Shown here: piece by piece, positions 25,066 to 36,747 of the stretch
Position numbering within the stretch: position 1 is the first letter of the stretch
How the letters are laid out: every line of letters begins with the position of its first letter
Position numbers and translations under genes: made by a program
From: Dipteris shenzhenensis
Lineage: Eukaryota > Polypodiophyta > Polypodiopsida > Gleicheniales
Length of the DNA stretch: 64,000 nt
Strand: one strand, 5' to 3'
Assembly: GCA_047967505.1 (NCBI GenBank)
Contig: CM106539.1
Notes under the pieces: model-generated
Seen by the model: only the letters and a program-made list of their open reading frames with translations
Told to the model about the DNA's origin: nothing
Database searches by the model: none

Positions 25066-25972
25066 CTGAGAGGCTTGAGGAGACTAGAGCTACAGCAACA
25101 TGAGGCCTAATGGTGGAAGAGATGATGAACAAGGGAGAGGAGGGCTCCTTTTATAGAGATTTTGTCACCCTCCTTCACCCATTTATAATTGCTGCCTATA
25201 GATTCTATTCCCCATCAACCGCATAAGCCCGTATGTCACCATCCATTTCCTTTTTGGCTACTCTTGCCATGTGTCCCATCAAAAGATGCTCAAGACTCTT
25301 AAAATATTGAGAAAGTCAAGAGTCTCCCCACATGGAGCCCATAGGGACTCTCTCTTTTCCATATGTCCACATCCTCCTTATTCTAAAAGGATTTCTCTTA
25401 ATTCCACACTCCTCCACATGCCTTCCACACGCTTGGCATGTGGCCTCTCTTATATTATTGGAACACATGGATATGTGCCCACCTCTTTATATGACTCACC
25501 CTTCCTATTTTCTAAAAACCCCATAATATCCCATACACAAATAACTCTCATCCCATACCAAGGTATTTATAATTCATACCTATGGTATTTACAATGATCC
25601 ATTCCACTCATCCTCTCAATCCCATACAATATCTTAGAAAATAGAAATAAGTGAGAGCCGCTAGGCTATCAGAGGTTCTATGCACAGATTGCATTAGAGT
25701 GTTTGGGAGATGGTGCGTGGGGCGAGCATGTAAGTGGCGAATGGTGTGGAGACCTCGCGGTACATTTGCAACTCCTACTGCTCCTTGTCTTCCAATGTTG
25801 ATTTCTCACCAGAGGTGTACATGCTCTTGTTCTCTGCCTGCATGGTGACGGTGAGGGCGCGCTCCTGTGCTAAGAGATCCTGGAGGGTTTTGATCTATCG
25901 ATTAGAGAGCACACCACAAATGACTAACTGTACACTAGATTTAGTTGAAAAAATAGAATATATACAAACCCA

Positions 25973-25992
25973 TTTAGGGTTAGGGTTAGGGG
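25973..25992 (+). repeat. Short telomere-like TTTAGGG/TTAGGG run
   Basis: Three adjacent units (TTTAGGG, TTAGGG, TTAGGGG) match the plant-type telomere repeat or a close variant. The run is too short to be more than a chance or relic interstitial site. Confidence 0.45.
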
Positions 25993-26519
25993 ATCTAACC
26001 CTTTCCTTTATAGCACTCTATTGGGTTAGTGCTATGCACATATGATCACATGATGGTGCTATGCACACATGATCACATGATGTTGAGTGTGAACTCTCAA
26101 CAAGAGGCCTGTTGCGTCGAGATTTCCTCTGTTTGCAGTTCCTCCTTTGTTTGCAGTTCATTTGCCGGAATGTCAAAGGGCATCTGGATCATCCCTGAGG
26201 GTGTACTCTAGGATTCAAAGGGCTAGTGGGCTGTGGATTTGGAGGGTGGAGGCTGAGTTGTGTCTCGAATTCAAAGAATTCATTATCGGGGTCCATGGGG
26301 AAAAAGGCGGGCAGTTGTGTAAGAAGAGAGTCAGTGGAGGAGGATGAGGCCAAGGACATTCAATGGGGGTTGTAATGTAGGCTGGAAGGGGGTAGAGGGT
26401 TGAGGAGGGGGGTCTAGCAGAACTTTGATAGAGTTTTTCTCTTTTTGCTAAAGCAATGACCTGGGGGGATAGGGTGTACTTTTATAGATTTTGGTATCCC
26501 TATGGCCGGTAAGATAGCG

Positions 26520-26655
26520 TAAGGTGATGGGTCATGGGGATAGGAGCTATGGCGACAGTCGGAGGGATAGCAGAAGGGCAACAGCTATGGAGATAGCAAA
26601 AAGGCGATGGGTCGTGGGTATAACAAAAAGGCGATGGTCGTGGGGATAGTGAAAC
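26520..26655. repeat. Degenerate tandem repeat around 'ggcgatggtcgtggggata'
   Basis: Four to five imperfect units built from 'aaggcgatgg(g)tcgtgg' and 'ggagatagc' lie in 135 bases. It is non-coding and of unknown origin. Confidence 0.6.
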
Positions 26656-26789
26656 CTAGATCTGGACTTGATGATTATGTGGAATGCAATGGAGATGAAT
26701 GCCAAGCAATAGCATACCACACCATCAGCCAAGTAGAGCACTTGCTGAGTTTATGCATCATCTTGGTGGTCAGGTGTGTTATCGGCGAT

Positions 26790-27200
26790 GCTGTGCACTT
26801 TGATGGACCTCTCTTGGGGTAAGGCATGTGGGTTCTTGTGTGGCTGTAATCGGGGCAAAAACAGGTTCTTGTGGTACCGCGACCCTTGATGTTGTACATG
26901 GGTTATGCTCGGGTAACACCACCGGTGCTCTATTGAGTAAAGTGTCCTTTGATGGCATTCGCATGGGCTTGGAGGAAGGTTCTTGTGTAACTACCTTGCT
27001 TTTAGGGCTCAGTTCTTGTGTTACTTCCTCGGGGACCTGAGCGACCTTCTCATTGAGTTGGACTATTCATGGAATCATGACACTTCGTGGGCTTGGGGGC
27101 TTGTTCGTTGGTGCTGGGCTCGAGGGTAGGTTCTTGTGGGACTGCATCCTGAGTTGACATAGGTCCTTGTGTTACTACCTTCTAAAACCCAACAAGTTGG
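26790..27200 (-). repeat. Degenerate repeats encoding TQEP/PQEP on the minus strand
   Basis: The plus-strand word 'ggttcttgtg' with following variants recurs at least five times. On the minus strand each copy encodes (T/P)QEP, as in AVPQEPVFAPI and VVTQEPSS. This may be the low-complexity tail of an ORF belonging to the minus-strand elements around it. Confidence 0.5.
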
Positions 27201-27689
27201 GATTGCATAGTCGGTGTCATAAATTTTTTTTGGACCCAAGTGACTAGTTTGCCTTGGTAGTAGCCCTGGGCTTCCAAGAGCTTTGTCACAACCCAACGCT
27301 TGTGAGGCTGCTACACGTGGAGTGGTGAAATTGACTCTTGCAATTGAGGTGATTGGCGGTGGCGAGCTCTTCTTTTGGATGGGATTGTCCGTGTTGGTGC
27401 AAGCCAATAAGGGATCGGAGACCCTTCCCCTCTTCGGTCTTCCCAGGCCGTGGACATCTATTGAAGTGGCATTGTGCATAGTGAATGGGCTTCTTGTACT
27501 TGTTGTTTGTGGCATTTCTGACCACGATCAACCAATTCTTAATTACATTCAATGATTGTTATCATCGTGCCTACATTTTTAATCGTGAAACTAACAAATC
27601 TTGCATCAAATAGTTAAATTGTTCACAGCATATGTCAAACCAAAAGACATAACACACTCAATACAAGGTATGATGCAATTAATGGTGCA

Positions 27690-29350
27690 AGTTATAATCT
27701 TGCAACATGTCTTGTTTGAGCTCTCAGCCATGCCATTCGCCTTGGGGTAGTATGGCGTCGACTTCCTATGTATGCATGAATTCACTAGTCAAGATCGCTA
27801 TAGTTTCATTGAGGAAATGAGTTCCTCGGTCACTGACCAATTCTAAGGGGCACCCAAACTCTGTGATGACCTGTTCTAAGGGTCACTGACTTGCTCTGTC
27901 CCTCTTGAGGGCCTTGGCTAGAGGCAACCCGTTTGCCATGTAGTGGCCTATTTCGGCTACCCATTTCGAAATTATGTCAATGAGGAATACGGGAGCATCT
28001 GGGAGGTCATCCTCGACTCTCGTTGGAGCTTCCCTATATTGGGAATCCTTGAGAGGTGGTCGGCTAGGATGTGGGTCTTTCCTTTATGTACTGTGACTAT
28101 GCAGTCGGACTCTAAAAGGATTAGCACCCACCTTGTGATGCATCTCGTCATGCAGAGCTTGTTAACCAAATACAATAATGCCTGATGATCAACAAAAAAG
28201 ATGAACTTGTTGGCTAACAAGTAATGCCTGAACTTCTGAAATGCATAGACCACCTTCCCTCTCTGTTGTCGTGTAATTAACCTCGGCATCGTTTAATTGC
28301 CGGCTAGAAAAGTACACCGAGTAGTCCGAGTTTGTACTGCCCTGGTTGGGCTAACACACATCTGATAGTAGAGTTTGAGGCATCTATGTGGATGTGGAAT
28401 ATTAGATTCCAATTCGAGGCCCGCAATACTGGTGTTGTGGCCAGAGCTAGCTTGAGGGTTTCAAAGGATTTTTGGCATTCCTCGGTCCACTCAAAGACTA
28501 CTAACAGCTTGTACAATGGCCGGGCTATGTCTACGTAAAATATGATGAACCTTCGATAATAGCCCGTATTGCCCGTAAGCCACTGCACTCCCTTGGCAAT
28601 TGTGGGGGGAGGTAACTCTAGGATGAGCTTGATCTTGTTGTAATCCATGGAGATGCCATTCTTGGACACTATGTGACCAAGAATCACGTCATGTTTGACT
28701 TTGAATTGACACTTGAGGGGATTCAAGGATATCCGATACAACTTGCATCTCTCAAGGACTAGTTTTAGGTATCTCAAGTGATCATCCCATGTCGAGTTCA
28801 TGCACACGTCATCCAGGAAGACTTCTATGAAGTCCCTTAGCTACTCCTTGAAGATGGTGATAATCAACCCCGCTGAAATGTGGCGGGCTCATTGGTAATC
28901 CCAAATATCTTTACTTTGGCTGCATACATACTCCACTCGATTGCAAAGGTAGTTTTATGTTGATCCTGTAGGGCGATAGATACCTGATTGTATCCCGAGA
29001 ATCCATCTAGGAAGTTGTAAGCTTCCTTTCCAGCTACTCTTTCTAGAACATGTCCGTGAAAGGCAAGGGATAGTGGTCATGCCTGGGGGCAGCATTGACT
29101 TTTTTCAAATCCACACATACTCAAATCTTTCCATTCTTCTTTAGGACTATCACGATGGGTGACACCCAGTTGGTATGCTCTATCTCATAGATGAATCCCG
29201 CATCTGAGTTTTTGGATCTCTTCCCTCACTATGAGCACATATTTGGGATTCATGGGATAGGGATGCTGGTGCACTGGCCTGACATCATCTAGCATGGGTA
29301 TGGTGTGTTGCAAGACTTCAATGGGAACACCCTTTATATCTGTGTACTTC
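27690..29350 (-). pseudogene. Gypsy pol remnant: RT, RNase H, integrase
   Basis: Minus-strand RT pieces include GITNEPATFQ near 28880-28910, the active-site FIEVFLDDVC near 28810-28835, and the thumb region with CQFKVKHDVILGHIVSKNGI (28690-28750). RNase H shows IHIDASNSTIRCVLAQPG (about 28330-28390) and ILADHLSRIP (about 28045-28075). The integrase shows VSDRGTHFLNETIAILT near 27785-27835 and TPYYPKANGMAESSNK near 27705-27755. The order is normal, but the frame is broken in many places. Confidence 0.85.
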
Positions 29351-30399
29351 TAGGCTATGCACTCCTTGTACTGTTGAAGGAGGGCAATTAAAGCATGCTC
29401 CTCATTGGGGATGAGGTCATCTGCTATGAATACTAGTTGTGGGTCCTCCCCTTCTGGCACCAGGTTTACTTCCTTAACCTTGGCTGGGCCGTCATATCCT
29501 TGAAAGCACCCTTCCTCCTGGGTTCTCTTGGCGTGTTGGTATAAGATCTTACAATCCTTGATCGTGTAGGCCTTGTAATGGGAAGGTACATGTCGTAGGC
29601 CCTCCTTTTCTTCATCATCCTCCTCCACTCCCCTTGGGATGGTGTCCCTCTTGGCCATGGCGAGGGCCTTCAGGCTTTTGGAACTTGGGAGCTTCGGACC
29701 TGAGGGGGGCTCCTTCATGGCACTTATGGAGCCGATTGGAGAGGTAACATTACTCAATGGTGATTCCCAATTGGAGGAGAACTCATGGTGAGCAGGAGTG
29801 GCACCCACATATGTTAGCTACTAGTGGAGGTCTAATTTGACCCTTACTGTCCTTTTGCTCACCTTCTTGCGGCATTTGAGCATGTTAACAATTCTGAGGG
29901 GAACCACCATGCTCAACTTTTCACACTCAGGGGTTGTTATTTGGAATCCTATTCTTTCTGGGACGTCAACGTTTTCCAAAATGTGCATCCAATTCTGAGA
30001 GGACTCTGGCTTGGGGAGAGGGGCATACCAAAATTCATATGCCTCCTTCTCGTCACCTTCTCTCTCGAAAGTTTAGAACAGTTTTTTGGGATGTGGTCCT
30101 GTTGGTTGTGTCAGATTCCACGGAAAATAGTTGTCTTGATAGTGGGTGGGCCTTGTATGTATGCAAGTCCACCGCATGATTTTCTCCTCATGCCGTAAAT
30201 AGATGTTGTTGATGCGCCAATCATGTATGAGTCCGGACATTTGTAGGAAGGGCCTGCTTAAGATGGCTTCATATCCAAGCTGCTGGGTAAAGTCCATGAC
30301 TACAAATCTAACGGGGTACGTGAAGCCGAATCCCTTAATGTTAATACCCGTGAGGACTCCCATGGGTTTAATAGTTTCGACGTCGGCTAGCTTCACTAC

Positions 30400-31816
30400 C
30401 AGGTGGTTTTGCTCAAGGGAAGGTATTCCCCACCTCTCCCAACATTCCCTGGTGCAGACACACACCCGCTCCCCCATCCAGGATGGCGTCAACGTTGTGG
30501 TTTTGGTAGGTTATGGGGATAGCTACATTAGTATAATTACCTTCAAAGTATTGGCCTAACCTATTAATGGGGACCTTGGGTAGGTTCCGACTTTCCTCCT
30601 GCGGTTGGTCGACTTCAGGGTTGGTAGGACCTTGGGGTAAGAATTGCCTGTTCATCCAGTTTGAGAGGTCTTGCCAGAGGGTAGGATTTCCTCTTAACAA
30701 GGATGCAATTGGCATCTTAACCTCTTTGGAGAGGAAGGTCGCTAACCCGGCACTATCACATGGTTCTTGAGGGGTCTCCCTACCTACTGATAGTAGATCC
30801 TTGAGACCGTAGATGTCTCCTTTTTCTCGTAGATTTTGTAGCATTGGGTCCTCTTAGAACATTCGTTGCATCAAGTTTGGAGCCTCTAATTTACCGGAGC
30901 TAGATAGTTCCTCTTCTTCCACCCTCTCTGGCACCCTAAGTGCCTTTTCCCCCCCTATGAGTGGTCAAGTGGTCTGGGTGGATGGTATCCGATCCCTTGT
31001 TGACCTTGAGCCTATACTCGAATTTCTCCTGGCATTCCCATACCAAGTTTTGTGCGTCTATTAAGTGTTGTTTTTCTAAGGCTGGGTCTGGATATATTTC
31101 TTTATATGAAGGTGGGAATGTGAGGCCTTGGGCTCACATTGGCTTGTTTACATCCGAGTACTTGGGTCATCTTGGGAGAGGGCTCATCCGCAGGTAGAGG
31201 AGATGGCGAGGGTGGATGTCTCCTCATCTGAACAGTCATGGATGAGCACTTGGTTCGTTTCTTTGCCCACCTTGGTGACCTTCTTGGACCTAGTTTGCAG
31301 GGGTTGGGGTGCCTTGGGGTTTTGCGGCATAGATGTTTTGTCCTTCCTTGCCTGCTTCTTCATTTCCTTGCCTATGGCCCATGCCTGCATCCTCATGATG
31401 ACCTTCAAGGGCACTGTCGCTACTTGACCTTGTTCAATACTCAACAAATTGATGCTAGTACTCTTGGGTGGGGTGGCCGGAGTTGCTGGTCTCCTCAGGG
31501 GGCAATCCTTGAACAAATGCTCCACTCCACTCTTACCCTCGCGGCCACAGGTGCTGTCTAGAACACTGGGATATGTTGATCCTCAAGTAGGAGGTAGTGA
31601 CTTGATGCCCCTTTCCTCATCGTAGGGAAAATAGTCGGGGTGTCCATGATCTTGTTTCGGCTCCTCCCAATCATTGGGTAGTTCCTCCATCAGCACTTGG
31701 TTGACTGGAGTTACACGAGGTGGGGAAGGTTGCGGACCCAGTATAGGTGGTGGTAAGGAAACCGGTTGTGTCCTAAATTGCCTTGGATTGGCTAGAGGGT
31801 CACCTTGTGCATTCAT
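30400..31816 (-). pseudogene. Gypsy gag and protease remnant
   Basis: From the right end, the minus strand gives a proline-rich N-terminus (about 31816-31583). A cysteine-containing patch ending in EHLFKDCPLRR follows at about 31480-31550, resembling a damaged zinc knuckle. A gag-pol linker piece lies at about 30844-30560. Then comes the protease-like motif DAILDGGAGVCL near 30455-30500, corresponding to the D(S/T)GA active-site region. Frames change several times, so no intact product is possible. Confidence 0.65.
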
Positions 31817-31879
31817 CAGGTTGGGTGGGGCCGTCAGGGCTAATGGGGGTCTCTCTTGATAGATCGGTTGGGGAAAGAA

Positions 31880-32570
31880 TGCTCATATGCTTTCTCTCTT
31901 TTTCTGCTCTTTTTTTCTTTTCCCCTCTTTTCTCTCTTTTCATAAGCATATGCATTTGCGTATGCTTATGCTTATGCATGAGCATATGCACATATGCTCA
32001 TGCATAAGCATAAGCATATGCTTTCTGTCTTTTTCTCTTCTTCCCCTCTTCCTTCCTCTTCTTTTTCCCTCTCTTTCATCCTCGTTTCTCTCTTTTCATA
32101 AGCATATGCATTTGCATATGCTTATGCTTATGCTTATATTCTTATGCTTATGCATGAGCATATGCTCATGCATAAGCATAAGCATATGCTTTCAGTCTTT
32201 TTCTGCTCTTTTCTTCTTTTCCCCTCTCTTTTTCCTTCTCTTTTCCTCTCTTTCAATCTCTTCCTTCTCTTCTTTTTCCCTCTCTTTTCCCCTCTCTTTC
32301 ATCCTCTTTTCTCTCTTTTCATAAGAATATGCATTTGCATATGCTTATGCTTATGCATGAGCATTTGCTCATATGCTCAAGCATAAGCATAATTATATGA
32401 TTTCTCTCTTTTTCTCTTTTTCCCTCTCTTTTCCGCTCTTTTCCCCTCTCTTTTCCTTTCTTTCCCCCTCTCTTTTCCTCTCCTTTTTCCTCTCTTTTCC
32501 TCTTTTTTCTCCTCTCTTTTCCTCTCTTTTCCTCTCTTTCTTTCTCTCTTTTCCACCCACGTGAAGCTTC
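31880..32570. repeat. Higher-order array: AT-rich palindromes and polypyrimidine tracts
   Basis: At least three alternating units occur. Each has a polypyrimidine block (CTCTTTTC/CCCTCTTT type, 60-110 bases, almost no purines on the plus strand). Next comes a block built from the words GCATATGC, TTATGCTTATGC, ATGAGCATATG(C)TCAT and GCATAAGCATAAGC. The second block is an almost perfect long palindrome centred on GAGCATATGCTC, with arms of roughly 25-30 bases. Palindrome centres are near 31985, 32162 and 32365. The final polypyrimidine block runs from 32400 to 32550 alone. Confidence 0.9.
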
Positions 32571-33560
32571 AACAGCCAGACATTGAGCAAGCATATACAA
32601 ACTTCTATCACTCTAATTCAAAGAATGCAGGAGTTTGTAAATATTTGCTTGCTCAATGTTAGGCTATCTTTTTCTCAGGAACCTTTTCCTATTTTTTCTT
32701 TTGCTCCTCAACTGTATTTGGTTCTTTTTCTTTTCAAACAGATTATAAATGGAACAACCACGCCCTCACCCACGGCTGTCCTCCCAAAACCCCAACTCGA
32801 TTCCCCACGTTGGAGTGATTTGGGACTTCTCTGCTATTACATGTAGCAGAGAAGATTGCGCACGATATAGACTGGGTGAAGTATAACGTCCAAGTGCGTG
32901 CACTTGGGTGGGGTCCTCACCGAAGGTAGGTGGAGCAAGGGTGACTAAGGAATGCATGACACAAAGAGACCGCCACGACCACTGGAGCACCAAAGATGAA
33001 TGTATAAAGGACATAATGGATTGTGTAGAGGCCTTCATGGACTGCAAGTACGTAATCCCTGAAGAGTATGACCTCATATTAGAAGAAGTGGAAGATGAGG
33101 TCTCGAGTGACCCGCCTAGTGGCTCGGAGGAGGAAAGTACCTCAGACTGTAATGCACAGTAGTAGACCTCCTCCACTATTTTGGCATTTCTAGAGAATGT
33201 CTCTTTTGGAGACAGATTTTTCTTAAGCATACTTTTGGAGACAGATTTTGCGCTCTCTTTTTGTATATGAGAACTCTTGTTTAACAATAGTATTTTTTAT
33301 AATATTTTTTATATATGAAAACCTTCTTGGATTCCACTTGTCTTTCATAAATATTTGTCCTTTCAAAATTGGCTTTTCATAATTGTCCTTTCTGTGATGA
33401 TGTCCTTTCATTATTTTCTTAAGTAATTAATTGTCTTTTCATAGTTTTATTAAATTGAATTTGAGTTTGAATTTCATAATTGTCTTAAGTAATTAATTGT
33501 CTTTCCGCTTCTTACCCGCTCTTGTGTTTGTTTTTGTTTTCGTGTTTGTGTTTGTGTTTG
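32571..33560. other. Left part of the CACTA region, one small ORF
   Basis: A plus-strand open frame at 32908-33162 ends in an acidic tail (EEYDLILEEVEDEVSSD). It could be an exon of the adjacent CACTA-like element, but this is a guess. AT-rich sequence follows to 33500. Confidence 0.35.
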
Positions 33561-33963
33561 TCCAATCCCCCCAAATTAGACATGGGATCACATCGCACAT
33601 CCAATGAGTACAAAAACCCGCGTAGGAAGAGACATCATGATCTGTACCCTCCAGAGGACTTTGATTCCTCAGGGGCCTACCCCTGCGACTACCCTTGGCG
33701 TGACTCCTCTCGGGCCTAGCATTGTGACTATCCCTCGGGGAACTCCTTTGCTAGCAGCCCATGGCTTTGCCGGGAGTCCCGATGAGTTTGTCGCACAGAG
33801 GAGCAATGCAGAGACAATGAGATTCTTCTCTCTGTTATCTCAGAGGACCTCAACTATTCCCTTTCCTACACTGACGGCTGGACCTACTCGATAGCCGTCC
33901 CCTCTAGCCCCTTCGACTGAGGGGTCATCACTTGGGCGTATCCATCGTAAGGGAAGGAAGAGT

Positions 33964-34496
33964 AGGAAGGATCGAGGTTGCTGTGGTGACTCGGGAGATG
34001 TAAACGAGTCAGCACATTCACATCCCTACAGGTCTCCACTTGGTCATGAGACTCAGTACCGTCAGGTCCCTTGCCCTCTCCCACTCCCTTTGCTACTCGC
34101 TCCGTAAGTGCTCATTGCAGTACCACCCCTCACTCTAGCTCTGCTACTGCCACTTCCATGACTCCTCCTTTCCCGCTCGAGGACTTGTGCTATGAAGTCA
34201 CTAGGAGTGGAGAGATAATAGAAAATAATAGGAAGGATCGAGGTTGCTGTGGTGACTCGGGAGATGTAAACGAGTCAGCACATTCACATCCCTACAGGTC
34301 TCCACTTGGTCATGAGACCCAGTACCAGTCAGGTCCCTTGCCCTCTCCCACTCCCTTTGCTACTCGCTCCGTAAGTGCTCATTGCAGTACCACCCCTCAC
34401 TCTAGCTCTGCTACTGCCACTTCCATGACTACTCCTTTCCCGCTCGAGGACTTGTGCTATGAAGTCACTAGGAGTGGAGAGATAATAGAAAATAAA
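33964..34496 (+). repeat. Tandem duplication, 266-bp unit, two copies
   Basis: The block from 33964 to 34229 is repeated almost exactly from 34230 to 34496, with only a few differences (for example 'gactcctcc' versus 'gactactcc'). It falls inside the CACTA-like gene. High identity means the duplication is recent compared with the decay of the element. Confidence 0.95.
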
Positions 34497-35400
34497 AAGG
34501 GCTCAGAAGTGTTGGCCACCATGAGGCGGTTGATGAGTCACTACTTCAAGAGTGGCATAGCTACTGACTAACAGTATGAGAATGACGAAAAGAAGAAGGC
34601 ATTGATTGAGGGATTGAAAAGACAATACCCTAACCCCCCAAATTGGGAGTTCAATGAGGATTATATGCGAGAGCGCATGTGTGTTGTCTTGAAGCATTGT
34701 AGGTCAACCTTGCAAACTTCCATCGCAAAGAGGAAGACTAAACCCAGCTGGGCAAACAAAGTTGACTGGAAGTTGTTGAAGAAGGAGTACAGGGACCAAC
34801 CCCAAAAGTTCGATAGTTAGAGGAGGGCTGCGAGGAGACGACTGGACACCATAGGTGCTTCGCACTTTGGTGCAAGCGGATAGTTGGCGTTCGAGGCATG
34901 GGTGGTAAGTCTACTTCTTCTCATTTAATTTATTGCTCTATTTATTTTATTACATATTGCATGCACTTTATCTAACTCTTGTAATTGGGCCCATAGCAAG
35001 CTGCGATGGGTTGCCTTCCCACAGACAAAGAGACGAGATGCGCATTTCTCATAGGAGCGAAGCTGTGGTTTATTGAGATGGAGATGCTGGGAGCGATAGT
35101 CGATTGGGTTGAGGTGATTGCTCGCTTGGTATAAGTCTACTCCTACTTGTAATCTCACTTTTTAAATTGTTTTATTCTTTAAGTTCCAATCTAATTTTCA
35201 ATTAATATGGTTTCACTCTTAGGGTGCAAGCTCGAACGTCCCATCAACAGAGGTGAGTGGTGATGACGAGGAGGCAACTCTCGAGGGATTTGGCTTACAT
35301 AGCTTTGACGAGGGATATGGATCAGGCGTAGCTCACGAGGGCTAGGGATCAGGCCAGCATGACGACGACAACGACGACGACGATTCGGATGAGGAGTAGT
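34071..35400 (+). pseudogene. CACTA-associated TNPA-like gene, broken
   Basis: After the 266-bp duplication the frame continues with ATMRRLMSHYFKSG. After stops come LKRQYPNPPNWEFNEDY, RERMCVVLKHCRSTLQ, KPSWANKVDWKLLKKEYR and, across a TAG, RRAARRRLDTIGASHFGASG. This pattern (tryptophan-rich helix, long basic stretch, then a small-residue turn) resembles the plant En/Spm (Ptta) transposase-associated family. Further exons at about 35000-35120 and 35221-35400 end in an acidic tail. In-frame stops are TAA near 34568 and TAGs at 34818, 34881 and 35343; the TAGs all fit CAG. It is probably non-functional unless spliced around. Confidence 0.55.
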
Positions 35401-35647
35401 AGTAGTAGTAGTAGTTTGTTTATACTTCGGCATGTATATGCTTTTGTATGTCGGCTCGTTTGAGCGATTTTGTATCACCATTTTTGAAAGGAAAATTTTA
35501 TAACAAACAAGATTATATATACTTTCGCATGTATATGCTTCTGTCTCTCGGCTTGTTTGAGCGATTTCGTATCACCCCTTTCACAAACAAGGTTTAAGAG
35601 TTTTATCCGCCTGTGTGCTTGTAAACATTCTTTTGTAATGCAAAAAA

Positions 35648-35716
35648 AAAAAAAAACATTAGTGAGGTAAAACAGGGCTTGTTGTGGCCCTGTTTAGCCC
35701 CACTAATGTTTTTTTA
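35648..35716. repeat. Large hairpin near the CACTA 3' end
   Basis: The left arm reads AAAAAAACATTAGTG then AAACAGGG. The right arm reads CCCTGTTT then CACTAATGTTTTTTT. Together they form a two-part stem with small bulges and a loop of about ten bases. It ends in a run of T on the plus strand, like a transcription-stop structure. Confidence 0.85.
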
Positions 35717-35731
35717 AAGTTCTGTTAAGGG

Positions 35732-35798
35732 TCGTTATATAGCGACGCTTTACTAGTGTCGCTATATAGCGACGTTTACGAGAGCCGCTATATAGCGA
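35732..35798. repeat. Three palindromic subterminal repeats of CACTA element
   Basis: TCGTTATATAGCGA (35732-35745), TCGCTATATAGCGA (35759-35772, a perfect palindrome) and CCGCTATATAGCGA (35785-35798) are spaced 26-27 bases apart. A weaker TAGCGA motif occurs twice more up to about 35845. Regular spacing near a CACTA end fits binding sites for the element's DNA-binding protein. Confidence 0.88.
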
Positions 35799-35916
35799 TA
35801 TTTCTTTTCTGACATTAATAGCGATGTAAATAGCGACTTTTGCGCTCGTTAAAAAAAACTTTTTAGTGTAAAAAAGGTCAGTATTTCTATCGAAAAATGG
35901 CCTGTGCCTTGTAGTG

Positions 35917-36494
35917 TTTACGTATCCAGTGCAATATATTTCAATTCCAACCATGGTGGTGACTGTCATCTCTGCCGTGCAAGAGGGGGCTTGAACTTTA
36001 CGTATTGTACTTATGCTACTTCATCTCTTTTGATCTCTGTATGGAAGGTCCTGCTAATTCTCAAGATATGAAGTCTAGGCGTTTCTATCTCTAATGGAGC
36101 AACAGCTGGAGTAAATCTAGCTCTAGCAATGCTTGCCTGAGACCAAGCTCATGTTGAGCTCTACCTTTGGGGTCAGTATACGTGAATATGAAGGTATGAG
36201 GCTAGTAAGTAAACTTGTATGCAAGAATGAAAAGGAAAGCTTTACACCAGACGATAGAGCTTCTTACGAAAGCCCAAAAACCACAAAATAATAGACTATT
36301 TCAAAGCTTCTTACGTCTCTTTTTCTCTCCCAGATGAGGCTAATGAAACACCCATGGACAAGTCCACGCCCTAGTGAAACACTCATGTAGAGCAGCAAGT
36401 TTTTCCTTGTATAATCCTGCAACATATTCGTAATGCGCAAATTGCAGAGGATAGAGTATGAAGTATACGTTCGCCGAGCTAGAATAGTTCAGGA
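35917..36494. other. Intergenic DNA between CACTA end and copia element
   Basis: No coding potential was recognised. The sequence just before 36495 supplies the left CAGGA target-site copy of the copia element. Confidence 0.6.
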
Positions 36495-36747
36495 TGTTGT
36501 TTGGTAAATTAGGTAGGTCAGTGTGTGTTAGGTTAGCATGGCTGCATGCAGAGTAGTTAGAAGGCGTGATAATAAGCATCCAATTTTGGAGCGCATAGTA
36601 GATACCAAGGCTGGGTTTACACTACCTGCTTGGAAAGGGTGGTGTGAAAAATGGATTCAAGGACTTGTCCGCCGGGTGTGATGGTTCACACCAGCAATGG
36701 ACAAGTCATATACAACGTGAGTGCAGTTATTTCCAGTCAACTCTCAT

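Larger units (their letters stand above)
27690..31816 (-). mobile_element. Decayed Ty3/gypsy element (non-chromovirus)
   Basis: The minus strand carries gag, protease, RT, RNase H and integrase in order from 31816 down to 27690, with many stops and frame changes. LTRs were not found, and boundaries are given by the outermost recognisable coding sequence. The integrase style (DRGTHFLNET, TPYYPKANGMAESSNK) differs from the chromovirus in the HflX intron and no chromodomain was seen, so it belongs to another gypsy lineage. Confidence 0.85.
33560..35916 (+). mobile_element. CACTA (EnSpm)-like DNA transposon, 3' part
   Basis: The right end is CTTGTAGTG at 35908-35916, the reverse complement of the classic CACTACAAG terminus. 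Inside it are palindromic subterminal repeats (35732-35798), as expected for binding by the element's own protein. To the left lies a broken gene resembling plant En/Spm TNPA-type proteins. I did not find the matching 5' CACTACAAG end, so the left border is uncertain. A TSD of three bases (TTT follows the end) could not be confirmed without it. Confidence 0.72.

Noticed and set aside
25973-25992. Interstitial telomere
   Set aside because: Only three units, one of them irregular.
31583-32324. Phenylalanine/serine-rich membrane protein frames at 31783-32564
   Set aside because: They are translations of polypyrimidine and palindromic repeats.
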